In this document: positions 42,985-51,262 of the stretch, in pieces
Layout: each line of letters opens with the position of its first letter
Position numbering within the stretch: position 1 is the stretch's first letter
Assembly (NCBI GenBank): GCA_965116785.1
Contig: OZ220731.1
Span: forward strand, 3,968,001 to 4,032,000
DNA from: Bin87 sp965116785
Lineage (GTDB): Bacteria; Chloroflexota; Dehalococcoidia; Lucifugimonadales; UBA3495
Length of the DNA: 64,000 nt
Direction of reading: 5' to 3'
Made by a program: the position numbers and the translations under genes
Notes under the pieces: model-generated
Told to the model about the DNA's origin: nothing
Databases searched by the model: none
The model's input: the letters and a program-made list of their open reading frames with translations, nothing else

Positions 42985-43983
42985 TTATCCGAGAACATGT
43001 TGAAGACTTTGAGGCGGCGTTGCCCGCCCGTGATCGTCATTGCCCCAGCGCTTTGCGCGGCCGTCTGGCGTCAAGCCGCAGGTGTAACGCAACCCGGTCC
43101 CCACCGACTGGAACGTTCCTTCCGGCGGAGTGCTGTGCCCATCCGTGTTGTCTCCCCAACAAACGATCATGCCATCCCTGCGCAACCCGCACGAATGGTC
43201 CCAAACCGTGGAGACCGCCCGAAAAGTCCCCGAAGGCGGAGTGGAACGGCCATTCCAGTCGGCTCCCCAGCAGGCGAGGGTCCCATCGACACGTACTCCG
43301 CAGCTCTGTACGCTGCCGGCCGAAACTGACAGGAATATTCCGGTAGGCGGGGTGGCTTGTCCAAGATCGTTTCTTCCCCAGCAGGCAACCGTTCCATCGA
43401 CGCGTACCCCGCAGGCATGACGGTGCCCGGCGCTCAGTTGCTGAAACCGGTCATTGGCGTACGGGGTTGAGTCCATGCCCCCGCCCCAGCAGTGAGATGT
43501 ACCATCGGTGCGGATACCGCAGGAACCCTCGCCAGCGCTCACTGAAACGAACGCTTCCGTTGAAGGCGTATCCTGCACGTCTCGGCCCCAGCAGACCGCC
43601 GTGTTGTTATTCCGTATCGCGCAGGTGTGAAAACGTCCTGCGCTTACGGATTTGAAAACCCCCGGCGGGGGATTGGCTCGACCGTCTCCGTTGTATCCCC
43701 AGCAGACTATGGACCCGCCCACCAACAAACCGCAGACGTGGTCAACTCCGACACTGATCGAGCTGAACGTGGGATCATTATGACCATCCGGCGCGCTTGA
43801 CCCCGTTGGTGCGGAGTTGGATTGCCGATCGAAGCTGGCCTCCGCATATTCATCACCCGCGACGGAAAACAAACCGGCGACAATCGCCAACAGCAAGGCC
43901 AATGCATGTGCAGGCACGGCCGACCCGGGCAAAACCTTGCAGCGGCGACCCTGCAGGCAACGCGGTTTTCGCGGCATTTTCAT
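42985..43983 (-). CDS. Secreted RCC1-like beta-propeller protein
   Basis: A basic N-terminus and hydrophobic helix (ALALLLAIVAGLFSVAGD) form a signal peptide or anchor. It is followed by seven RCC1-type repeats of about 38 residues with the consensus SVSAGxxHxCGxRxDGTxxCWG and TPPxG, for example GHRHACGVRVDGTVACWGRN. The paired Cys residues in each blade fit an exported protein. Function is likely binding. An ATG at 43983 or 43977 is probable; the frame extends to a TTG at 43998. Confidence 0.78.
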   Translation of the reverse strand: MKMPRKPRCLQGRRCKVLPGSAVPAHALALLLAIVAGLFSVAGDEYAEASFDRQSNSAPTGSSAPDGHNDPTFSSISVGVDHVCGLLVGGSIVCWGYNGDGRANPPPGVFKSVSAGRFHTCAIRNNNTAVCWGRDVQDTPSTEAFVSVSAGEGSCGIRTDGTSHCWGGGMDSTPYANDRFQQLSAGHRHACGVRVDGTVACWGRNDLGQATPPTGIFLSVSAGSVQSCGVRVDGTLACWGADWNGRSTPPSGTFRAVSTVWDHSCGLRRDGMIVCWGDNTDGHSTPPEGTFQSVGTGLRYTCGLTPDGRAKRWGNDDHGRATPPQSLQHVLG

Positions 43984-44193
43984 GAAACAGGAAGCCAAGG
44001 GACAAACCCCAGCGGCTGTTGGTTAGCAGCCATTCCCGAGTGGACAAACCCGAATGGAGCGAACTGATCTTAACCCCAATCCACCGAATGGATGAGTGTG
44101 TCGGCATGGTGATGTGATGAGAAAGCGCTCCCAGCTTCAGGGATAATGGTTTTCGAAACAGAAAGCCGACCCGACATGGGGAGCACCCAAGAG

Positions 44194-44229
44194 ATGCGAC
44201 CACTTGAGCAGACCGACCGCGTCCACGTT
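44194..44229 (+). pseudogene. First 12 codons of an IS1380 transposase, cut by a Tn3-type end
   Basis: MRPLEQTDRVHV matches the start of the IS1380 transposase at 46875 (MLPPEQADRIDV). Its upstream region (44100-44193) also matches 46876-47000 in inverted order. The match stops exactly where the Tn3-type terminal repeat begins at 44230. Confidence 0.6.
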
Positions 44230-45217
44230 CGGGTTGATTCCGGTAGGGGGCAGAATCGTGCGCTAAGGGCGCCATCGGCGCTTTGGCCGGCGGCATTCGC
44301 CGGTGAGCAGGACGTGGGCCCACCCAAGGGGTGAGATGTGGACGAGGAGCTCGGGTCCGACGGTCATGCGGGCGCGCTTTCCGCGGTCTGGCCACTTTGC
44401 CGGTATGAGCGGTGTGCCAGCAAATGATGACAGTGGGACGAGCCCTGACGCCGCCGGCGGTGTCCGTAAGGGGTACGTCCAGCGGACGTCCCAGCTTGTC
44501 GCTCGACCCCTGCCAAACCGGCACGGGCAAGCGTCTCATATGAATGGTACGGTAACAATTGCGCAAGCGGGACCCTATCCGTACACTTCCGCCATGACCG
44601 CAACCCTCACCACAACCCTCATCGGATACGCCCGCTGCTCCACCGATCGACAGGACCTGGCCGCCCAGCGCCAGGCCCTCCTGGAACTGGGCGTCGCTGA
44701 AGATCGCATCTACACCGACCACGGCCTCACCGGCACCAGCCGCGCCCGACCCGGCCTCGACCAGGCCCTCGCCGCCGTGCGCCAGGGCGACACCCTGGTC
44801 GTGCCCAAACTCGACCGCCTGGCCAGGTCCGTCCCGGACGCCCGCGCCATCGCCGACCAACTTGAGGAACGCGGCGTGAAACTGGCCCTGGGCCCGACCC
44901 TCTACGACCCGAATGATCCCATGGGAAAGATGTTCTTCAATTTCCTGGCCACCTTCGCCGAGTTCGAGGCGGATCTCATCCGCCTGCGCACCCGCGAGGG
45001 CATGGACATCGCCCGCGCCAAGGGGAAACTGCGCGGCAAGCAACCCAAACTGTCAGAGAGACAACAACGGGAACTCTGCCGCATGCACGCCACCGGCGAG
45101 TACTCCATCAGCGACCTCGCCGAACTCTTCTCCATCTCAAGACCGACAGTCTATCGCACTCTCAACCGACACCTTTCCCCTTAGCGTACGATTCTGCCCC
45201 CTACCTGAATCGACCCG
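44230..45217 (+). mobile_element. Mini-transposon with 38-bp Tn3-type terminal inverted repeats and a resolvase
   Basis: The 38-bp ends (44230-44267 and 45180-45217) are inverted copies with a few mismatches. Both hold GGGGGCAGAATCGTRCGCTAAG, matching the Tn3/Tn501-type end pattern with the ACGCTAAG inner end. Only a resolvase gene lies between; there is no tnpA. No 5-bp target duplication is visible (ACGTT left, GACAT right). A third end of the same type is at 47091. Confidence 0.8.
44594..45184 (+). CDS. Serine recombinase, resolvase/invertase type
   Basis: The 196-residue protein has the catalytic serine in LIGYARCSTDRQDLAAQ, the usual VVPKLDRLARSVPDARA, MFFNFLATFAEFEADLIRLR and a C-terminal helix-turn-helix (SISDLAELFSISRPTVYRTL). 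This is the TnpR-type resolvase of Tn3-like elements. Its stop lies at the inner edge of the right terminal repeat, as in many Tn3 elements. The frame is open upstream to 44303, but the ATG at 44594 is the family start. Confidence 0.9.
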   Translation: MTATLTTTLIGYARCSTDRQDLAAQRQALLELGVAEDRIYTDHGLTGTSRARPGLDQALAAVRQGDTLVVPKLDRLARSVPDARAIADQLEERGVKLALGPTLYDPNDPMGKMFFNFLATFAEFEADLIRLRTREGMDIARAKGKLRGKQPKLSERQQRELCRMHATGEYSISDLAELFSISRPTVYRTLNRHLSP

Positions 45218-45361
45218 GACATCTCCATCTATGGCCAGGCGTTCAGGTTCATCTTGTGCGCCGACGGACACTACCCCCTCACGGGTAGTATCCGCATCCT
45301 GGCGAACTCCCTGGGAAGTTCCAGAACTCACCGAACGTCAAGCAAGGCAAGGTTTTGAGCG

Positions 45362-46168
45362 ATGACTGCATTCAAGCCAAGTATGGCGACGCGGACCTCC
45401 GTGGTGGTGGTCCTGCTGGTGGTAGCTGCCCTGATCATCGGGGGTGTGGTCATTGGTGCCGGCGCCTTGCGGTCCGACGACTATCGGATAGGACAGGTAA
45501 CGGGCTCCGACTCGAACGAGGATGACACGGTGGTTGCTGTCGCTGGGGATGTGTCGATCAGCGCACGAGAATTGCGGGAAGCAGTGATGCATCTGCAACA
45601 CTCGAAGGATTTTTCGGAAAGAGAGCTGCAAGGCTTGGGTGAGGACACGGGCCAGCCGACCGATTACTTGGAAGCCCGGCACAATCTTGTCCTCAAGTGG
45701 GGTGATGATAACGTCGCCCTATCGGGCCTGATACAGGAGCACATCCTGTATCAGAAGGCCGTGGAACTCGGCTACGACGCTACCGAGGAGGAAGTGGAGG
45801 AGAACATACAGTGGGCGCGCGACGCCTACAAGCGCGGCCAGTGGGACGCCTACAACCAGGGATGGATTGAGTCGGTAGGGGAAGACCACTACTTTGAAAA
45901 CATATACCCCGCATTGGTGACTCGCTCAATGGCGACGGACAAACTCTATGAGGGCGTGGCCAAAGAGGTAGGGACTCGGTACTACGACGGGGAGCCGCCC
46001 CTCCGGTATACCCTCGAAGAAGCGGTGCTCTTCGAAGCCGAAATCACCGTGCATGAAAGCGAGGAACATTCGGCGACGCTGGAGGGGGTAATGGGCTATC
46101 TAAACGATGTAAGGGAGACCAACATAGCCTACCTGCGAAAGGACGATGACCTGCCTGCTGCTCCCTAA
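45362..46168 (+). CDS. Membrane-anchored SurA-N-like protein
   Basis: The 268-residue protein has an N-terminal anchor (SVVVVLLVVAALIIGGVVIG). A SurA-like chaperone domain follows: AVAGDVSISARELREAVMHL, then LSGLIQEHILYQKAVELGYD and ATEEEVEENI. No parvulin PPIase domain is seen, so it would be a chaperone-like or orphan protein. It lies between the Tn3-type ends and could be cargo of a larger element. Confidence 0.68.
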   Translation: MTAFKPSMATRTSVVVVLLVVAALIIGGVVIGAGALRSDDYRIGQVTGSDSNEDDTVVAVAGDVSISARELREAVMHLQHSKDFSERELQGLGEDTGQPTDYLEARHNLVLKWGDDNVALSGLIQEHILYQKAVELGYDATEEEVEENIQWARDAYKRGQWDAYNQGWIESVGEDHYFENIYPALVTRSMATDKLYEGVAKEVGTRYYDGEPPLRYTLEEAVLFEAEITVHESEEHSATLEGVMGYLNDVRETNIAYLRKDDDLPAAP

Positions 46169-46278
46169 GCTCGAATCCACCGAAGGCGCAGGGTAATCTA
46201 GTCAGACCGAGGATATGAGGCGAGGAAACAGGCAGCACAGCCTTGGGGCCGATGGATTGGAGAGGTGAACCGGCAAAA

Positions 46279-46875
46279 CTAATCGACGATATTCCGGCAA
46301 GTCTGGTTGACGCGGGACAGCAGCCGAGCCATCAGCACGTCCCCGGTGCTCGCGGCCACGGCCAACAGCGGGTGATAGCCCCGCTGGCCAGCGTAGTTGT
46401 GGCGCTGCGCGCCTTCCTTGAACAGTCCGTAGGTCTCGCAGACGGTGGAATCCAGGCCGATGGTCAACGGATCGTCGCCGGGTCCCGCCCCAGCGTCCCA
46501 GGCTCGGGTCAGCAGTTCCCGGGTCACCCGATCCAGCTGGCGCACGTGGCCCCACTGAAAACTCCGCAGGAAAGTCCCCAGCATGGACGGCGCCTTGACC
46601 ACGCAGCCCAGTACCCGTTCGGTGCTCCCAGCGCGCAGCGCGTCGTCATCGTCAATGCAGTCTCCACCGGCCAGCGCCGACGCCACCAGCGTCAGCAGCT
46701 TGTCGCCAGCGTTGGCTCGTCCAGGAGCATGACCCAGGTCAACGTGCTGATCCACCAGCTCGCCCAGACCCAGATGATGGGCCAAAGTGACCGGAAGGAT
46801 CAGCCCAGCATTGGCCACCAAGCGGTGGTCGTCGAAGACAACATCGATGCGGTCGGCCTGCTCCGGTGGTAGCAC
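46279..46875 (-). pseudogene. IS1380-family transposase, N-terminal part
   Basis: The frame reads VVFDDHRLVANAGLILPVTL, GRANAGDKLLTLVASALAGG and RSFQWGHVRQLDRVTRELLT, then YGLFKEGAQRHNYAGQRGYH, the N-terminal half of an IS1380 transposase. It stops after LLSRVNQTCRNIVD, about half the usual length. The 5' flank (46876-47075) matches that at 44100-44193. Confidence 0.8.
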
Positions 46876-47090
46876 CTATTGGGTGCTCTTGGTCTGGGGT
46901 TGGTTTTCTTTGTTAAAAACCATTTTCCCCGAAGCCGGGAGTACTTTCTCACCCCGTCAGCGCGCCGCCACACTCACCTCTTCGGTCGATTCGGGCTTAG
47001 CGAGCTCTGCACTGAAGGTCGGATTTTAAGCTCGCTTTTGCATCAAGCCGATGAATTTTCCATCAACCACTACTTTCAATGGGAACGGCC

Positions 47091-47128
47091 CTTAGCGTAG
47101 GATTCTGCCCCCTACCGTAATCTACCCC
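47091..47128 (-). repeat. Third Tn3-type 38-bp terminal repeat, solitary
   Basis: Read on the minus strand it starts GGGGTAGATTACGG and ends ACGCTAAG, an almost ideal Tn3-family end. Its outer edge faces right and interrupts the surface-protein gene. Its left partner could be 44230 or may be lost. Confidence 0.75.
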
Positions 47129-47501
47129 GGTTGGGGAACGGGTCGGAGCCCGCCTTGGCGATGGCTACTTGCATGTCGTCGCCGGCGGTGGCGGCGCTCT
47201 CGATGTTGTGAAAGCCGATGCCGACGGAGTCCAGGAAGTAGCCGCCGCTGTTGGTGCCGGTGGCGAATATCTGCACGACTGCGCGGTCGCCTCCGCTGAT
47301 GGAGTGACCGCTGGCGGCCGGGGTCTGGCCGGTGTTGCCGGCCAGGAGGCTCGTGGTCTGGGCCGTGACCTGCGCCGTTCCCTGTCCTCCTGCCGAGGCC
47401 GCCACCAGGATTGCGGCGACTGTCAGCAGCAGGGCGATGGCCGCTGCTCTCAGGGCGTTCGGCCTTCCCCGCACCGCCCTGGCGACCGCTGCGTCGCTCA
47501 T
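47112..47501 (-). pseudogene. Secreted surface protein truncated by a transposon end
   Basis: A basic N-terminus and signal helix (AAAIALLLTVAAILVAASAG) lead into QTTSLLAGNTGQTPAASG and FLDSVGIGFHNIESAATAG, a beta-rich exported domain of a kind seen in large Chloroflexota surface proteins. The coding sequence meets the Tn3-type end at 47128 and closes a few codons inside it. The rest of the gene is missing. It lies downstream of the 961-residue surface protein on the same strand. Confidence 0.65.
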
Positions 47502-47680
47502 GTCCTGGCCTTCCCTTTTTCTGTGTTGGGCCGTGTCTGCTCTCCCGGCGCTTCCTGTCTCCGGTCGGGTATGGCGGAGATGGCGAGGGTCGCGCCGGGT
47601 TTCATTGGAGTCCTCCTTGCGTCCCGGTTTCGGCCGGCGGGACTAGCCTTTGGTGGCGCTTGCCGTTTGTGGCACGACAG

Positions 47681-50566
47681 TTAGCTTGGTCCGTTGACGG
47701 TGAGTTGCACTCGCTTGGAGAGCATTCGCTCGTCCTCGGTGCAGATGGCGCCGTCGGCGTTGCAGTCCGTGGTGGCGGGCAGGGTGATGGTGACGTTTCC
47801 GTTCCCGCTGGGGGTAGCAGTGATGCGCCAGCTCTTGTCGCGGGCCTCGCTGTCGGGGTTCAAGCGCCGTGCCCCGTCGACGGTTCCTCCGGAGGCGCTG
47901 AGGGCGTCGTCCCGCAGGGTCTTGTAGCTGAAATCGTCGTGGAGGTCCTCGCTGAAGTGGATTTCGAAGGTGAAGGCCGTGGAGCCGTCGTGGCTCTGCG
48001 GCTCGTTCTGGATGCTGGCGGTCAGCGCCGGCGGCTCGTCGTCGTCCTTGATGGTGCCGGTGGCGGTGGCGTCGCTCAGTGTGGCGTTCGACGGGTTCGA
48101 CAGAGTGACGGTGAAGGTCTCGTCGGCCTCGTCGGTGGAATCCTCGGTGGTGTTTACGGTGATCGTCTTCGAAGTGGCGCCGGCGGCGAAGCTCAGTGTG
48201 CCTGAGGTGTTGGAGAAGTCGGCGCCTTGTGTGGCGGAACCGCTGGACGTGGCGTACCCAACGCTGACTTCCGTGGTCGTAGACTCGGACAGGGACACGG
48301 TGAAACTGATGCTGTCGCCCTCGTCGGCTTCGGCGTCGGCGATGCTGACGCCGGGCACGGCGACGCTGCTCTCCTCCTCGTCGTCCGGTCCCTCGACGGT
48401 TTCGGACTCACGGTTCGACAGCTTCCGGTCGTCGCCGGTGCAGATGGCCCCGTCGGCGCTGCAGTCGGTGGTGGGCGGCAGGGTGATGGTGATGTCGCCG
48501 TCTCCATCGGGTGCTACATAGATGGTCCACTTGCGGTTATTGCCGGTCTCCTGGCGACGGGCCTTGGTGACGCTGCCGTTCTCGACTTCGAAGGCGTCGT
48601 CGCGCAGCGTCTCGTAGCTGAAACCGCTCTTGGGCTCCTCGCTCAGCGTGAGGGTAAACGAGAATTCGTTCTCGCCGTCGTGGCTGCCGGGCATGCTCGA
48701 GAAGTCGGCGGTAAACGGCTCGGTTGCCGGCTCGGGGTCGTCGGCCTCTCCCTCGTGGTTGCGGATGGTGCCGGTCCCGATGGTGTTGATGAAGCCGAGC
48801 ACGTCGGGCGGGTTGGGGTTCGAGAGCTTGACGGTGAACGTCTCGCCGTCGTCGTTGACGCTGTCGTCGATGATCGGGACCTGGATGGTCTTCTTTCGGT
48901 CGCCGCGGCTGAACAGCAGCGTGCCGCTTCTAGCCCTGTAGTCCTGGCCGGCGCGCGCGGTTCCGTTTCGGGTTGCGTAACCAACGCTCAGCGACCGCGT
49001 GGTCGTGTCCGTGAGCCAGACGTCGAACTCGATGTGGCCGTCCTCCTCGTGGGCCTCGGCGTCGCCGATGCTGAGTTTCCAGGACGTGGCGTCGTCGTCG
49101 ACTACGACCACTGTGGCCACGCCTTTCGTGCTGCTGATGGTGTACGAGTCACGCTCGTGATCGCGCCTCGGGCGGCTCGCGTAGAAGTGGGTTTCGTAGT
49201 CCCCTTCGTTATTGGTGTCCTGGATCGACGTGATGGTGAACGACCTGGTCGTATCACCCTGGGCTAAGGTGAACTCGCGATCATGGTTATTGGCGAAGTT
49301 GTTCTGCGGATCACCGACCAGGACCTTGATCAAGGTGGCGTTGCTTCCAAAGCCGTGGGGCGTAGCCTTGACAGTGACCGTGGTGCTCGATCCCTCCCAG
49401 ATGCGCGTCCTGCTGGCGGTTATCCCGATCTCCGGTTTCTCCTCGTCGTCGAAGACGAGGACCTTTGTGGTCGCGTCGATGGTGTACGGGGTTGCCGTGC
49501 CGGACTCCCATCGCCCGACGAGGGTGTGATATTCCGGGATATCGTAGTACTGTGTTCCACCCCCGGCCAATGCCGATATCACCGTGTATCCGTGGTTCTC
49601 TCCCGCGAGCACCTGGATCGTATTGCCGGGGAGTATCTGCCCGGTCGTTGTCTGGGTTGAGAACTCGGGCACCAGGGCCACGCCCTGCCCTCGAAGAAGC
49701 TGGAAATCCTGGTTTGTTTCGAAGGTGCCGTTGAGGAGCGTTATCCGTACCCTCATTGGACCGCCGGAGTCGCCATCGCCCGCGCCGCGCTGGATCCCGC
49801 CACGCTGGGTCGACAATCTGAACTGCGGGTTCGGCGTCGCCTTCAAGCTGACGGCGTCGCTGTCTATACCTACGTGATTGGCGAGCAGGGCGTGGAGCGC
49901 GCGGAGTTCGAAGTGGTACTCGGTACCGTTCTCGAGGCCCTTCACGGTGAAACCGATGCTGTGGGCACTGCCGGTCCCTACCCAAGGTCCCCAGTTGACA
50001 CCGTCAGTGCTCTGCCGGTACTCGAAACCGGCGACGAAGCCGCCCTCGATGGGTTCCGGCTTGGTCCACTTCAGGGCCACGGCGTTCACCTGCGACTCGG
50101 CTCGGAAGTTCTCGGGCGGTGGCGGGGACGGGTATGTGGTCGCGGTGGCGACGTTCGATGCGGAGCCGGTCCCGACCGAGTTGATGGCAAACACCCGGTA
50201 CCACCGGGTCGTTCCCGCAGTCAGGCCCGTGTCGCTGTACACGAAATCCGTGGTCGTCGTCAGCTCAGACCAGGAGACTTTGTTGTCCGTCGAGACTTCA
50301 AGCTTGAATTCGGTAACGGCGGCGCCGCCGTCGTCGCTGGGCAAGGGCCACGACAGGTCGATCTGGGTTTTTGATACTGTCTCGGCGGTGAGCCACGTGG
50401 GGCCTGGCGCATCATTGGAGGGAACATCGGCTTTCGCGTTCTCGCTGTTGCCGGCCAGCACGGCGACCATCGCCAGGATGATTGCCAGGGTTGTCATTCC
50501 TGCCGTGCGGACGAGGCCGTTTGTTTTGGTCGCCGGGGATGTTGGTCGGGTGCGCTTCTCCTGCAT
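47681..50566 (-). CDS. Large surface protein with fibronectin type III and Calx-beta domains
   Basis: The 961 residues start with a membrane/signal helix (24-45). Two fibronectin type III domains follow (53-145 and 148-243), then two Calx-beta domains (about 497-605 and 737-842), the latter with SVGYATSSGSATQGADFSNT and DEADETFTVTLSNP. A repeated beta-domain with SHDGxxxFxFxLxxSE and a closing C-A-IC pair (DCxADGAICTxDxRxLS) occurs twice, at 618-722 and 848-955. It is acidic, as expected for calcium-binding adhesins. No C-terminal anchor is visible. It is divergent from the sensor-kinase gene across a 696-base gap. Confidence 0.82.
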   Translation of the reverse strand: MQEKRTRPTSPATKTNGLVRTAGMTTLAIILAMVAVLAGNSENAKADVPSNDAPGPTWLTAETVSKTQIDLSWPLPSDDGGAAVTEFKLEVSTDNKVSWSELTTTTDFVYSDTGLTAGTTRWYRVFAINSVGTGSASNVATATTYPSPPPPENFRAESQVNAVALKWTKPEPIEGGFVAGFEYRQSTDGVNWGPWVGTGSAHSIGFTVKGLENGTEYHFELRALHALLANHVGIDSDAVSLKATPNPQFRLSTQRGGIQRGAGDGDSGGPMRVRITLLNGTFETNQDFQLLRGQGVALVPEFSTQTTTGQILPGNTIQVLAGENHGYTVISALAGGGTQYYDIPEYHTLVGRWESGTATPYTIDATTKVLVFDDEEKPEIGITASRTRIWEGSSTTVTVKATPHGFGSNATLIKVLVGDPQNNFANNHDREFTLAQGDTTRSFTITSIQDTNNEGDYETHFYASRPRRDHERDSYTISSTKGVATVVVVDDDATSWKLSIGDAEAHEEDGHIEFDVWLTDTTTRSLSVGYATRNGTARAGQDYRARSGTLLFSRGDRKKTIQVPIIDDSVNDDGETFTVKLSNPNPPDVLGFINTIGTGTIRNHEGEADDPEPATEPFTADFSSMPGSHDGENEFSFTLTLSEEPKSGFSYETLRDDAFEVENGSVTKARRQETGNNRKWTIYVAPDGDGDITITLPPTTDCSADGAICTGDDRKLSNRESETVEGPDDEEESSVAVPGVSIADAEADEGDSISFTVSLSESTTTEVSVGYATSSGSATQGADFSNTSGTLSFAAGATSKTITVNTTEDSTDEADETFTVTLSNPSNATLSDATATGTIKDDDEPPALTASIQNEPQSHDGSTAFTFEIHFSEDLHDDFSYKTLRDDALSASGGTVDGARRLNPDSEARDKSWRITATPSGNGNVTITLPATTDCNADGAICTEDERMLSKRVQLTVNGPS

Positions 50567-51262
50567 CGTGCTCTTACTCCCTGTGGCCGCTGGCCTCCGG
50601 ATTGTTGTTGAGACCAGCGCAGTCGGTTTTCAACCTGTGATGGTGGTGTCCGGTCCTATGTGAGTCGTGGGCGTCACTCCCCGGGGCTGACGGTGACGGT
50701 CTGCCGCAGGTCCCGGTGAGGGCAGTGAGGCGTCCACGTGTTGGACGACTGCAAAGTTCGTCCTGCGGTGACCTGCTGGTCCGCGTTCCCGGTCGCAGCG
50801 CGGTTCTCCAGGGGTCGGGAGTCTTCGCGCTTACCGACTGGGATGAATCCTCCGTGGCAAATTTTGCTCACCATTGACGTGAGAATCGGGGGAGCAGCCT
50901 GGCAACTATGGATGTTGGCTTTCACGGTGCTTGCCATGTTCTTTATTCGTTCTGGGACTCTGTGCATTTATCGGGAAGGCCCCGTGCGCCACCAGCCTGG
51001 GGTCAGGAGTCCTGGGGCGTGTGCAATCCTGGGCTGGTCTGCGGACGGCCTTGATCCTTGTATTTCAGTGCCGTGTTTTTGAGCCGGGGTAGTGAGTACT
51101 GCAACAGTGCTGGAATGTTGCGTCGGATAGTGTAGGTGCTGCTACGTGAGCTTTGGGTGATTATTCATCAAAAAGTGCATATAATTTAATGAGCTTAATG
51201 GCTTTCTTGGTATGATCTTATTACCTGGGGTGGTCTCAGGTTCTAATCCGTGAGGTGTAGGA
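50567..51262. other. Divergent spacer between the surface-protein and sensor-kinase genes
   Basis: No gene can be supported in these 696 bases. A TATAAT at 51180-51185 and TATGAT near 51209 lie in an A/T-rich patch upstream of the kinase but have no good -35 element. The spacer probably carries promoters for both genes. Confidence 0.4.

Noticed and set aside
44303..44593. Upstream extension of the resolvase frame
   Set aside because: The first 97 codons have no resolvase similarity; the family start is at 44594.
51180..51250. A GGTTCTAATCC box before the sensor kinase considered as a tRNA T-arm
   Set aside because: No acceptor, D or anticodon stem can be formed around it.
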